Source of the DNA: Opisthorchis felineus
Lineage: Eukaryota; Platyhelminthes; Trematoda; Opisthorchiida; Opisthorchiidae
Assembly (NCBI GenBank): GCA_004794785.1
Contig: SJOL01006406.1
Location: forward strand, 401,308 to 465,307
Reading direction: 5' to 3'
Length of the DNA: 64,000 nucleotides
Made by a program: the position numbers and the translations under genes. The notes beneath the pieces are model-generated. The model was not told the DNA's origin. It ran no database searches and saw only the letters and a program-made list of their open reading frames with translations. Below are positions 1 through 12,790 of this stretch, piece after piece. Each line of letters begins with the position of its first letter. Position 1 is the stretch's first letter.

Positions 1-465
1 TATATATATATACGATTGTGCAAGTCTCACTGATAATTCACAGACGCGCTCGTATGAACTTAGTGCGTGTTTCCTATACATATAACGCTGCTGGTGTCAC
101 CGCTGGAGATCATTAAGAATTCGCTAATGTAGTATAATTATATCGTGAAACAATTAAATGGAATAATGAGACGTAAAACCACCCTGTACTGGCTGTAAAA
201 CAGATAAATACATATGGCACAAGTTTCACGAGCTCCGCACAAACAAATTATTAATCAAGAAGCCATCCAACACTACACCGAGGGAATAAAAACCCAGTGG
301 TTGACGGACTAGTGGTGTTATCTTCCAAGTGTAACAACTGATTAGTCGTTCGAAATTGCATAGTAGAATATACAATTATTGCTACTGCCCAATTTATCAG
401 TTTCGGGGCCCACCTCCCATTTAAAAAAATTGAATAGTATGTACTGTTGAAGGTTCCCAGTAAAA

Positions 466-640
466 AAAGGGCCGTGTGGTTTTTTCGGTTTCATACCATA
501 GATTGACTTCTTGATGGAACACTACGCACAAGGTTGCTGAAAATTCTCCGACAGTCTGCAACCGGTATTTCCCTGCTTGGGGCTTATCAGACAGGCTCAA
601 ATGCCAAGTTTCTGCCAACCTTATGCTTAATTGCAGAATG
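466..640 (-). repeat. Hammerhead-repeat, partial copy
   Basis: The plus strand contains CACAAGGTTGCTGAAAATTC, CGACAGTCTGCAACCGGTAT, TGCTTGGGGCTTATCAGACA and TTTCTGCCAACCTTATG. On the minus strand the core is CTGATAA and the ACCGGT stem III remains, but GAAA is altered. Only the ribozyme-proximal half is clear. Confidence 0.68.
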
Positions 641-1215
641 AAATTGGCTCCTCTGTCACCGGAAAACCTATCGAGAATACATGAAGCAACCATCATTAAC
701 AAGCGATGCGTGGACAGCAGTGTCTGCTCTCATAACGTGCTGATAGCGAATTTCACTAGCGAATGACACCAGATGGATCAAAATTTAGCGAGCGCTAAAT
801 TTGTAATAAAGTAACATGACTATAAAAAACTTCCCCTTACGAGTTGAGCCACAGCAGCCATTTATGGGGATGCTAGGAAAACGAATGTCACACTGGATGC
901 TATTTTCGTGGTGCGAACGTGCATATACTGACCAGGTCACTAAGCCGGGAATGGTTTAACCATGGTGGGCTATCCTCGATAACATACGATAAAGTTGTAT
1001 TCAAATAGGCATTAGCCCAACGACTTTCAACCAGAGTCAGTCGCAAACTTAAACAGCGCTGTAACGAGCCTAGTAAGAAAAGTTGCCCTATAGATGAATG
1101 GTAGTCTTAACTACTTTGGTATCTGAAGATGCAAAAGTGCACACAAAAATAATTACACGCAAGCCTTCAAATTAAGTGGAAAGTTGAAGCAAAATCACTG
1201 AAATTAAAACAAACA

Positions 1216-1535
1216 GCATGTTAATGTTTAGACCTAACAAACTATCCATAAGGTTGCTGAAAACATTTCGTCAGCGAATGGCCGGTTTTTGGCTCCTTGG
1301 GGCTCATGAGGTAGGAACGATCGCCAAGATCCCCTCAGACGAATTCGATCCCGACAAAAGACTCAACCTAATCCAGCTCAATCTCTCGCTTATGATGTTC
1401 CGCTTCAACTGATTGTACTGCACTAGGCCGCCTCATGTTTCATTTGGCCTGGTTTTCGATAAACCATAATTCGTTGCGTAATAGACTTAATACACTACTC
1501 ATTAGTTTACTGGGAACTCTTCTTGTCGAGTCCAA
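1216..1535 (-). repeat. Hammerhead-repeat, more than one unit in tandem
   Basis: The plus strand reads GTTTAGACCTAACAAACTAT, CCATAAGGTTGCTGAAAACA, the reverse of a decayed core (CTCATGA on the minus strand), then CCAGCTCAATCTCTCGCTTA, GGCCGCCTCATGTTTC and again AATAGACTTAATACACTACT, CATTAGTTTACTG. The second appearance of the GACxTAAxxCACTAC/GTTGCTG block about 252 bases on shows a head-to-tail junction with an internal deletion. Confidence 0.78.
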
Positions 1536-4500
1536 ACAGTGCGTTTTTGTTAAAAAGTAGAAAGTTGAAATTCAAATTCACTAGAACAGTAAGTCCATTT
1601 TGGGTCAATTCCTATTGTGGGGGACCAGCTTCCTTGTCTCGACATTTGCTGTGCACATGGTTTGATAAAACTATTTATGTGCAGCCAAGGAATGTGCCTT
1701 TAACAATGTTACCGCTACATAACTTGTACGCTTCGCGTTTTCTTCCATTCTACCTAGGGGCAGTCCATCATTGTATTCATTGTCTCCATGTCCGCTTCTT
1801 GTTTCTGTGGGAAACTGCCACTACGAAGACTAACTACCTACTTGATCCTATTAACTATCGAAAATATTAACTACTATCCAGAATAGCTTTCCCCTGTGAG
1901 TAGCACGGAAATGTGCAAATCGAATCACGTCTGTACCCTCCACTCCACTTCTCTTGGTGGTTTCAATTTGTCAGGGTCTTTGCACGTCCATTTTCTGACA
2001 AGTTTATGCATTGTTTATTTTGATGTCATCTCATCATGACGTGGATGAAGATGTCGCAAAATTTTGGTGCTCGCCCCAAATGATCCCACGTAAAATTACA
2101 GTGGGAAGCAAGCTGTCACAACTTGTCCAAAGTTTATCATAAGACTGCATGATGAATAAGTAAGGACGCATTTTTCATACGATGGTTAACCAGAGGGTAG
2201 CTTACAATACCTGAAAAAATGCATGATAGCAAGTGTACGATAATGCTCGAGAAATTCCTCGTTATCACTAATTAAGTTCGAACAGAATGGGTAGTCTCGG
2301 GAAGTTCTACCACCTATAAGACCACGAAGCCAACTCGCATTTCAACCTCAGAAATTTACCAAATTCGGGTGTCCAAACAGTTTTTGTCAGAATTCAGCGT
2401 AACTGGATGTAAGGACGTTATTTTTCTGGGTAAACAAGTTAAATTAGCTATTCCTCACTAAATATGTTAGTTTGTGGAGAATACTTGACAATAGGTAAAC
2501 CGCGAGAAAATTTAGTATATATTTACCAACTGAGCAATGATTCCCACGCAAAGTGACATCAAATTAGCTCCTACAGAGCGACTGATTCTAGGCTTCTAGA
2601 TTCCTAAAAGTGACTGCCTCATTTCCAGTGTGTAATGCACTGGAAGCAATGAAATTTGCTTTTTCAGGTGCATCTAATTTTTCAGTTTTGAGCAACCAGT
2701 TTTCAGAATTTTCGATGCCACTTTCACCTTGTGTTTGTGCATCGCTGTGGATTCTTTCGAAATTCGACTTTCGCAGCGGTCTGACTGTCTGATAAACCAG
2801 ACATCCAGGTGGTCGAAAAGCCAAGCAGCTTTGTTTACTAGTTTAATCTCATAGTTATCTTGCATCTGCGCCATGACATCAGTACCACCTACCACGCCTC
2901 TTCGCAAGTCATAGCTACAGATAGGTATATTGGAGTCACAAAACGCTTCACCCAAATTTGAGGAGCAGCAACTCCTTGCCCAAACGATGGTGTGCAGTTC
3001 ATTATGTCGCAAAATTATTATTATTGTTATTATTATTAGTATTGTCGCAAAATATTAACTAGCTAAGTGTTGAATGATATGAATTGTTTGCTTCCGCAAA
3101 GCTGCACAGGAGCGTAAGTTTAGGCTTTGGAATCCTAGGATATGGACCTGACCTGTACTTTAAAGCCAGGATTTTAGGACAGGGAAAACAGTTTTTTTCT
3201 GATAGACCATTAGGAACCGATCGACTTGTAAAGGTCAGAAGCACTAATCTTGTCCTAGCAACCTCGTGCATCAAGTGCTAATTAGGCTATGACTGGGTTA
3301 GCAAGCAGGCGAGCACCCGCCAATGAAAAGTTTCAACTTTTTGTATACATCATTAAGCTAATAAACCCCATTGGGTTTTCCTGAATAGCTTCAAAACCAA
3401 CAATAGGTAAGCAGGTCTGTCTGTTTTAGAGCGTCTTTCCCCGTCCGTTCATCAACCGTACCAAATCAATTCGGTAATTATGGAAATTGTTGACAATATT
3501 CGGTAGGGGGAACATTCAGGGAGCCAAATGGGCTTCAAACAATATTGACATCTACTACTTGAGTTACCATACTTTAAGAAATGACCTTGTTCCGAGCACT
3601 GTTTGATACACGGGGCGAAGTCCCTTCGTTTGTGGCCATCAATCATGTGTTTGCAGAGATATCCCAGAAGAAGACTACGTGAACTCCGAAAATGTCATCT
3701 ATCTAGTAGAAATGCAAGTTCAACTAGAACGTGATGGCAGTGTCGTAACTACAGTAGTTTCCTCTGTTCACACCAAAAGGTTTATGTTACGTCGGTTGCA
3801 TGGCGTAATTTGGAGACGTCTATAGCTAAAATACTTATCGCCCCCGAATCCTAATACACAAACATGTGAGACCTTCACGCTTGTTCAGACGGCACGTGAA
3901 CGACAGATCCAGGATGTACACCGACATTCAGTAACCTAAGAAAGGAGTGAGCACAGGCTGGCGCTGTCCAGTTGCCAGAAGCCCAAAAAATAAACCAAAA
4001 TATAAAAAACTGCAATCAGACGTTCCCCAGCTCTCAGACGTTACGTTAGAATAAAATTCAAGTTTAACATGTTTGTCACCTAGGCCTACTCAATATAAGC
4101 GTAAGACGTCCGACAGCCAGCAAAGTAGTGTCTTCGGAGAAAGGTCTATCGGTCTCGTGTAATTCTTGCCAGTGTTCTTTATCCTGTTTGACATAACTTC
4201 CTAAAGTTTGGTTGCAGAAATCAACCGGCTATTTGGCCACCTGTAATGACCGTTCGTTATCAGGTATGACGAATACACATTTGGTTGCTTCAAAACAATG
4301 TAGGTGAAGTTTGTTCACTGGGCAAACTATTTTGAGCACTGAACTGCCACAATGTCTAATTCCTGTAATCTGTTCAACAAGCATCTACTTCCATTCATTC
4401 TGGATCGATAATCGGGAAATATCCTAGCACATTTCTTTTTGGCGTTGAAGGAAATTCGGTGTGAAAATGCGAATTGTTGATGGTTTGCATACAATATATT

Positions 4501-5154
4501 GTTTTCGCCGTAGTCTCTGATCGTGGCATTGCACGTTTGACATTTCCCAGTCAAGTGGCGTTCCTTGATTTGATTTTCACCGGATAAATGTTTCAAATCT
4601 GAGGTCGAGGGAAATCATCCATCATACAGAATGACCTTCGCCGTTTCGCATTCGTGTATTTTATCTGATGATTCCAGGTGGATGCACATGGAATGAACTG
4701 GTCAAAATGCCCTTTCTATCCGCCAGAACGGAGAACGTCAACAAAATGGATGAAACTGAAATCCGGTAGTACACTTTTTAAAAAACAAACTCTGCTTTGG
4801 AGATGCTAGTATAATAAATGACATCATGTTGGGATAATCAACCAAATAGGATGTGAATACGTGAAACAATATATGTGCGTCATACAATTTCATTCGTCAC
4901 TGGGTGGGAGCTGTCGAAAGAGCATGCAGTTTTCATGTCGTCATATACAGAATGGGCTTGGGAAATTGTGGCGGAGCGAACATACAAAAAAGTGCATAAC
5001 CGGTGACAAAATAAATCATAACCGTTTGATTCCCTATGGTTGAACTCAGTAAATCGGCGGAATGTTTGCTAGTTACATATCCCCTACACACATGGTTTAA
5101 TCAGTAGTTTAGTACGTGGCTAATTTCAAAAACAACAGGTGATAGTATCGACAT
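1536..5154. other. Non-coding stretch, no gene recognised
   Basis: Holds the ATT microsatellite. Open frames reach only about 115 codons (1523-1870 plus) and none shows a domain or splice-supported exon. Confidence 0.6.
3013..3043. repeat. (ATT)n microsatellite
   Basis: An imperfect ATT array is bracketed by two copies of TGTCGCAAAAT (3005-3015 and about 3042-3052), suggesting expansion between short direct repeats. Confidence 0.85.
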
Positions 5155-5270
5155 ACTACACTACTCATAAGGTTGGTGAAAAATCGTTGACATCATAGAC
5201 GACAGATTCAGCCGGGTTCCAGGTGAGTCTTCCGTCAAAAACAAATTGGTATGCATATGAGTGTATTGTA
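5155..5270. repeat. Hammerhead-repeat, compact head-to-head remnant without the core
   Basis: A minus-oriented piece (CACTACTCATAAGGTTGGTG) is fused to a plus-oriented piece (ACATCATAGACGACAGATTC, GCCGGGTTCCAGGTGAGTCT, ATGAGTGTATT). The ribozyme halves of both units are missing between them. The same type of joint is seen at 59801-59940. Confidence 0.75.
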
Positions 5271-6228
5271 GCGGTTGCCCAATCTGGTAGTTCCCCAGCA
5301 TCCCACAGGAAGTCGAGTTGATAGTTCGGCATAATAGAAGCTTGCAATAATGGTGTTGGATGGGTTAGGATGTTTGATCAGGCATATGGGCTGTGGTGTA
5401 GTATGTATTGTTGAATTCGTGTATGCCCATGTCACAGTGGATACTGAAGCGGTCTGGTTAGGAGTGACGGAATAACACAATTCATTTGATAGTCCCTCCA
5501 CTGCTGACACGATAGAGGTAGATATGAAATTTTCCATTTGGATTAAGGGGCCTTTTGGCTAAAAGGTCAATCCACTTAGATTCCGTAAAGTATCGTTTTA
5601 GACAACAGCACTGCCTGTGCCTTTTCCAATCTGTAGAAAAACCGGACTTTTGACAAGAGATCCAAACTCGGTGACCAGACAATGTGTACCCTCGAGTTGG
5701 TATGTCTTAGTAGCTTCTGACAAAGAAAACTAGAGTTCATGGCCGTTTTGTTTGAATGCATGATGTTATGTGGCACAACAATGGAATCCAAAACAATGAG
5801 AGTCCCTCCAATGTGACATCAGCTACTAGTGATTCCTCTTTTTTGGCGTTGTCATACCAAATGCAAACTCAACTGTCTGGCTTACTTAGTTCGTAGTTTT
5901 TGCCGATCCCAAATGACGCCACTTACTAAAAGGACTCTGTTCCCGTTTGCATTCAAACTGCAGCAAAGCGTCAGTGTTAAAAATCGATGTTATGTTGCCG
6001 ACGCTGATGTTGACGCAGGCCTTCACGCGAAGGACACCAGTACTTCACACAATTTTAATAAGCATGGTGGGCACCAAACGAGAAGCCGACCTAGAGACAA
6101 GGTTGGCTACCCGTTGACCCACATTTAGCTCAATTCACCAATAGGATGATCCAAGGTTGTCAGTGCAGGCAGGAGCTGGATGGTGTTAAGTCCAGCGCGC
6201 GAACAAAACAATGTTGCCGACCCAGAGT

Positions 6229-6239
6229 GGGGGGGGGGG
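6229..6239. repeat. G homopolymer
   Basis: Eleven G in a row within a locally GC-richer block (about 6120-6440) in which frames are open on both strands. No domain was recognised there. Confidence 0.9.
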
Positions 6240-7259
6240 TGAAATCGGATGGCGATAGCTGCAGGCACTGCAAGTGTGCGTTGCTCTACCGATCTGGTTT
6301 GATAAGCGGGCGCTTCGTAAACAATGTAGAAACTTTCGCTTGGCACCACGCTGTGCACTAGAAGCAGCACGACTGAGCCGGTTATCTTCCTCCCAGTTCC
6401 GGAACCTAGCCACAATGGATTCTGTTCCTCCCTTCTCTGTCCGAGTTGCTTCGTCGTGCGTCGAATGTATAAATTACTAGACATGCTTAGCACTTAAATG
6501 AAACCTGAGGTACCATTCTGTATTTGACTTGATAATGGTTATTTAAAGACCTTAGCAATTCACATTTTCCGCGAGGGACAGGGAGATAATAAATCTGGCT
6601 TTCTTGAAGCCTTACTCAGGGCCTTGGCCAGGAAAATATTCAACAAAATTGATGACCAGGACCCTTAACGCTGTATAATCCGGCACCCACGTTGGCACAA
6701 ATTATTTCCGTGAGGATATCATTGGGTGATGTTTTTCTCCTATCTGAGGCACATCTCGTCATTTGTTCAACTAATGATCGATAATACCTGGATTGTGACC
6801 TGAAATTTCAGGCCACGGTGCCTCTCAGGTGCAGCTGAAGCGCGTCAACAAATTGACTTTAAAAACGTTTCACACTGTTTAAGACGGTGGTATGGTGTTT
6901 TAGGTATTCAGGATGTACCAAATTGGATCTTGTCATAACTCAGCGAACAGCTATTTTTATGTGTTGAAAAGCTGATTATTCTAACCTGAACTTTATAACA
7001 TTTCGTAAGACCAGTTTCAACCAGTTTCCATCCGATAAACAATACAAACCGATGACAGTAGGGCGTGTGATTATTAAGATTTGAGGGATAATTTGAAGTC
7101 GAAAGCGTGCCAGTGAATTAACAGTGTATGAAAACAACAACCGACAGTTGATTCGGTTCTCCATAGAGTGAGATGGGGACAGCGACTGAGCAATCTAAAC
7201 TTCCTGACAAAATTCATTGTACGTACTAAGCCGCAATTCTCCATAACGTGTTTATGAAT

Positions 7260-7470
7260 TTTTGACGTAACGGCCTTTTAAGGGTAGCCAAAATTTTCAT
7301 AACAGCCCACTGCTGGTTTCGTCCTTCTTGGAGCTCATCATTAAGCGGAGTTCCACATTTCCCATCAGCCTTACGATTCACTCGAGAACCAAAACCCACT
7401 CAACCGGCAAAATACACTAAGTTGAAAATTTAGTTGGGTGAACGGGAGACTCAGGTGAATGCCAGGTGAA
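7260..7470 (-). repeat. Hammerhead-repeat, partial copy with nearly intact core
   Basis: The plus strand reads GACGTAACGGCC, AGCCCACTGCTGGTTTCGTC, CTTCTTGGAGCTCATCATTA, CCCACTCAACCGGCAAAATA, GGGAGACTCAGGTGAATGCC. On the minus strand the core is ATGATGAG ... GAAACC, differing from the invariant at C3, with stem III and the stem I strand GTGGGC present. The flank crosses the unit junction in circular order. Confidence 0.72.
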
Positions 7471-10167
7471 CCTCTTTTCACTATTCTTCAACAGAATCTA
7501 CTGTTTAACGGATGGCTTGTGTTTCGATTGGCATGATATTCAAGATACATATGCATATTTTCTCAATAAATGACATTTTGTTGCGTAAAACGACTTATTG
7601 GCAGCTACACACTAACGCTTCTACACAAGGAATACAAGAAGTCCCACGGGTTGCGGCACAGGTTACTCACTCGGATATTGGCAAGAAGCCTTTTTTGTTC
7701 CCCCGACTCACTCTCATGATAACCAAAGACAAGAAGAGACGGGTTTAGTGCTAAGGAATCGAGAATAAACGAGAGGATATTTCATCAAGGGAAATATATA
7801 TCTCCTGATCAGTAATTTAACCCAGTGACTACCCCACGAACACCCTATTCGACCTACATAAGTATACACATTAGGACCATTCTATCCACTGCACTTGGTC
7901 AAAAGAATTTACTATAAATGTACCTGAACCACACATGTAAGGCAATTTTTTGGCAGGTCTTGTCCCAAGGAGATGTGAAAAACTGAGAAAAACTGTTCAT
8001 TCTGTCCAACCCAAGCAACGTTAAATGATTCCCTGTTGACTGCCAAAAGACAGCAGGCGTGTCTTTCAATCACCCCGTCCTGAAATTTGTAGGATAATGG
8101 GAAAAGGACCATTTTGGCCAGTATATCCATCACAAGATTACTGTATGTGCGCGTTCATCTGAATGATATCCCCTTGACAGTCATTGTCATTTGCCTGCAG
8201 GACAGTTTTGCAGGCAACGTCTGACCAAAGCAGATGGATGTGTGCGACTGTCTTTGCGGAATTACACTTCTACAGTACACCGAGAAATCCACATAATGCT
8301 TCTACTTGTAGAGTGAGAAAAAACTCATTGATCTGTGTCTTTCACAATCGAGATAACAGCAACAACTTGATCATCTTGACTCAGACTACTCTTCAAGGCG
8401 AAACCGACGGATTGCTGGTAAACGTGTTTCCTGTAAACTACGTCTTTTATAAGTTAAATGCGAAATTCCGCAAGAAAGCAACTTTCGGTTCCCCAGGTCA
8501 GCTAATGCGTTTGAATTGAACACAAGCAAAAATAGCCTTGAGAATTGCGACTGGTATATTTCACATCATTCTAACGGTATTCTTTTCAGGAAATTTCTGT
8601 CCGATAGTCGTAGTGCGTGGCCACTGAACAGTTTACAAAAGACTGTGTCGGGTGAAATTTTCTTGAAAATATCATTGTCGTACAGCTACTTTATTTCAAC
8701 CGTAGCTGTCTGGGTTCTGTTAAATGGACTCCTCAGCCCAAACATTTGTATGTTATTATCCTGGTAACCTTCAGATGGAAATAGTTGAAACAGTACTCAA
8801 GCAGGATAGAACGTTTATCAGGTAACGATGATATAAAACAAAAATTCGTAGCAAGAGGAGTCTCAGCGGAAACACTATTCGTGATGCTGGAGCTCCTATT
8901 TAGTTAGCTGATAGGTGAACGTCCTCAATTTTTAAAGCTCGGGAGCTGATAACTAATTGGTGTTGCCAAACGTCGTCTCTTCGCAGTAAGAATACCGATA
9001 CAGCTCAGATTAGTGATTCAGTCTGCCAGCTACAAATGCTAAACCCAATCAGTGCCTACTGCAGTGCCAAAATCATACAGGCTTCAAATGATTGTACATT
9101 GGTTTTTGTCACTTCCGGTTAAAAAACATTCTACATAAGCGTGCAGGAAGTGAATACGCGACATGGGTTTTCAGGATATGGCACAGTAATTTTTCTCCGG
9201 GTGTTTTACATGGTATGTTAGTTCATATTATTTGTGCCAGCAACAAGGGCCGTTTATTCATTGCCATCAAGAAGAAATCGGTCCGACAAACCTGACGTCA
9301 CGTCGAATAGAACCCAAGAGTATGTACAAGTAGAATTCGGCTCTACGGATGACCAGACAGTGAATACGCTTCCCAGAAGAAAGTATCCTGACGGCCAACA
9401 CGTGGTTTAGAGTTTATTAAGATACCTTCTTACACATACATGTCTGATGATCCATCCTCCAAATTTCCCAATGAATCGATTAAGTTACAAATTCTGGGAG
9501 TAGCAGAACAACGAACCTGGTCCTCTATGCTTCGGAGCTAGTAGCTAGAAATCGACAAAATCACTGAAAATCCCAAAACTCTTTACCTTAAATAGATTTT
9601 GACACCTAGTCATTCATGTAAGGTGATATTGGTGTTGTACTTACTTGACACATTCATGGAGGTGTGCTCATGGGGGATACCGAAACTCCTCAATAAATTT
9701 GGGGAATCCTTTAGAGGTGAGGTCATTTTCAGTCAGAGTGAATGATCCAGCTATTTGGAAGTCATAGTCGCTGAAATTTGCATACGAGCTTAAGACAGTG
9801 GCCACTGCTGACCAGTGATTTTGTAAGCCTTTGCACTGCCAAACTATTCTGACACAAACGTCTGAAGTGCTTTTGACGATACATTTTCCCTTATTGTATG
9901 TTAGGAAACATCCGGCTTCCAATTTTCTTGTTTGGAACTGTTGTGCTGGTTTGGGATTTCGCTTCCAGCAATTCAGAAGTTGGTTTTCTCGACCAATTTT
10001 AGCGGTCCCGTTTAATACAGCTCTCTCGACGTTCGATGTTTTGATGGGAAAAGCTATACACATTTCCTGATGGGTTTGAAAATGACACCTACATTCAGTT
10101 TTGTGGGAAGTTGATGCATGCAGGTCCAGTTTCACATATTGCATACAGTTGACAATGTCAGGTGTGA
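7471..10167. other. Non-coding stretch with one long unexplained open frame
   Basis: Nothing is recognisable except a 184-codon minus frame (9668-10222) whose 5' end runs into the hammerhead foldback. No domain was seen in it. Confidence 0.5.
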
Positions 10168-10286
10168 CATCTAAATGTAACACGCAAGCCATAAGGTTGC
10201 TGAAAACCCTTCGACAGCCCATGACCGAGTTCGCCCTTCTTGGGCCTCATCAATCAGATGCAGTCCCCAAAGTCTGTCCAATTTGG
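10168..10286 (-). repeat. Hammerhead-repeat unit, left arm of a foldback
   Basis: The plus strand shows CATAAGGTTGCTGAAAACCC, CGACAGCCCATGACC, TTCGCCCTTCTTGGGCCTCA, the reverse complement of the ribozyme half of the unit. On the minus strand the core reads TTGATGAG, an intact GGCCC/GGGC stem II and GAAC, so it has two core substitutions (C3 to U, A15.1 to C). It joins the plus-oriented unit near 10285. Confidence 0.85.
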
Positions 10287-10568
10287 GTTCAAGTAGAACA
10301 TGAGGTTGACGGAAACTCAGTGACTGCGCCTATCTGACGTGCCTCAGCAAGGGCGAAACCGGGCTATTGAAGAGTTTTCAGCCACTTTATGATTAGTGCG
10401 TCACGTTTAGACAATGTGTCGCGGTATCTCGCATATCCTACCAACCAAAACATGTGGTGGCTTTGTGTAGCACATTCAGTTTAAGCGGCCCATCATAAAC
10501 GGGATATCCAGTTGATTCAGTTGAGTCTCCTGTCAAGACGAAATTAGTGTGCAGATGTGGGTATTTTC
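10284..10568 (+). repeat. Hammerhead-repeat unit, right arm of a foldback
   Basis: The order ATTTGGGTTCAAGTAGAACA, GACTGCGCCTATCTGACGTG, AAGGGCGAAACCGGG, TTTTCAGCCACTTTATG, GTAGCACATTCAG, CATCATAAACGGGATATCC, TTGAGTCTCC follows the family. The core is CTGACGT (A9 lost) and the GGTCGT cleavage region is deleted, so it should be inactive. Confidence 0.85.
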
Positions 10569-10699
10569 AAAAGTGGTATTGTCAACATTTGACTCCCTAT
10601 TGTCATCATACTAAATGCAGAATGCGAATCATCGAGAAGGTAACCAAATAGCACGGAAATGAGCATTTAGAGGGTGTAACCAATCGATTTTGTGGAATG

Positions 10700-10800
10700 A
10701 GTACGACAGTGGGTGAAAAGTTGGTGAACTTCGGGCAAATCGAATAGGATGAAATGTACGGGTCTACGCTAAGTGGGAGATGGAACATGGACAAATAGCA
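10700..10800. repeat. Diverged dispersed repeat, copy 1
   Basis: GGGTGAAAAGTTGGTGAACT ... AATCGAATAGGATGAAATGT ... CTACGCTAAGTGGGAG aligns by eye with 12705-12790 (AGGTGAAAAGTTAACGAAGT ... GGAATCGGGTGAAAGGTATG ... CTACACTAAATGAGGGAG). The family is unrecognised. Confidence 0.5.
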
Positions 10801-12704
10801 GGGAAGACCAGATTGATGAAGTATGTGCCACCCCTCCTGCTTCGCTACGGTAAGGCTAGGCTGAAAACCATACCCTACTAGACAGCAGGTTTGCTTTGAG
10901 GTCTCTGATAGCCGCGGTTTCCGCCCTGCGCAAGACTGACCCTTTGGTGTGACGACTGACAAATCAGATGCAGCCTTGTATTCCAGGATAAACGGGTACG
11001 TCGTAAATGTGTTCCGTAATGGCTGTTTTCGGAACTTTATTGATCGACTGTAACAGCGATTTCGGTGAGAGTTTTGCGATTTACATTGGCACATGCGTTC
11101 TCCTCCTACCAATTTATGTACTTCCACATGTAACTGCTGTTTAAAAAGGAATAGAATGTGTTTCCCCATACCTTTAAAAATGAGGCTCAGGACATTACGG
11201 AGAGGCTAAAACAGAGAGGAGATGGTGATAGTTTTGCCAGAAAATATTCATTTCTACTCACTGAGAGTGGAGAAATCTTCGGATGAAAAGAACAAGGTAT
11301 GCATCAAATCAGGTATCCGAAGGGATGATGTACTTGGGCTTATTAGTCGTCGCAGTATGGCGCATGTTTTCTGCAGTCGATCTAATTTGTATAGCCAAAA
11401 CAGCATGGATACATTCGCTGCATGTGAAGGACACTTTGTTTACTCTTTTCACCTCAAACGATTTTAGGACTACGAATATAGTTGTGGAAACATGTATATG
11501 GACACGACGGAAAAGCAGCTACCAATCGGTATCATAGAACTCTTGCTTAAGTCCCTGTTCAAACCGACCATCGCCAAACAATTAGTGGCATACAGACTCA
11601 TTCCAAGTTGTTAGTATCCAAAATAATGGTTCACGCTTACGCTGGATGGGACTTGTGTCTACACAAAGCCTCAGACCTGAACATTCTGGCCAGAAACATA
11701 TGCTGTTGATATAGGCTTTGCCGTCGTAAGCCAGGACATATGAATATCTGAAAGGTGACACCGTCCATAAAACTGATAAACTCCTCCGTCTCGTTATGGT
11801 GACTTCCACTGAGCATAGTTTTGCATCTTCAACCCAAGTGCAGTGCCCCGAACTTCGTTGACATTTCTTCCATTGTCATGTCCTGTCAGCAATATCTACT
11901 ATTCACGAGTTCTCAATTTCTTGTTACATGTTTCTTGGCTGCTTCTTCTGTCTTCATTGTCTATGTCGTATGTAACGTGATGGCAATCGACAGTCGAGTA
12001 AGATGTGTGAACCAGGGTAATTCTTTCTAAATGCTGTATTTTTCGGTACATGTTTCAAATTAATCACTACCAATCGTGGCTTTACCATACCACCTGCATC
12101 ACGCAGTAGTTAGGATTATGACAAAAGACTTGAAGAGTTAAACAACACAAGTTTTTCCTGATGCTCGAGTGGATTCTTTGGAATGATGTTTCGACTAACA
12201 AACTGAGGAGAATCCTATTCAATATCGATTCTGCTAGCAACGTTCTTCGAAGTAACTCCCGAACTTATCTTTCATGCAGATAGTTTGGGGAGGTGCCTCT
12301 TCACACAAAGTGCGTTTGTTAATTTATGGCTGCATTACAAGCGGATGCTAAACGATTCTCAGCAGGAGGTTCAGCCGTTTTTCTCAAGACCGGTTGCGTT
12401 CACCAATTCTTCACTTCTTGCAATCAAATGTTATATTCCGCACACATAATAGCCTATTCTCGCAACTACAACAGTTCTTATCAGTCTCTGGTGAAATAAC
12501 ACATCTGGTAAGGAATCATATTTGGAACAAGCACTACACAATAACTTGCGTTGGTAAAATGTCGGGACATCTTATTCGACTAACAACTGACACCACTTTT
12601 AGTACAGAAAAGACATTAGAAGTATGGAAAAAACAACCAAGTAGCTTGGGAGTGAACTTGGGCAGGGAACATGTAACATGTCTATATTAGGGGCGGAACA
12701 CGAC

Positions 12705-12790
12705 AAAAGGTGAAAAGTTAACGAAGTTCGATGCACTGGAATCGGGTGAAAGGTATGAAACTACACTAAATGAGGGAGTGCCCATGTACA
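12705..12790. repeat. Diverged dispersed repeat, copy 2
   Basis: Same-orientation partner of the block at 10700-10800. Similarity fades on both sides, so the true element ends are unknown. Confidence 0.5.

Noticed and set aside
6125..6493. 122-codon minus frame and overlapping plus frames as genes
   Set aside because: Frames overlap on both strands in a GC-rich patch containing an 11-G run; no recognisable product.
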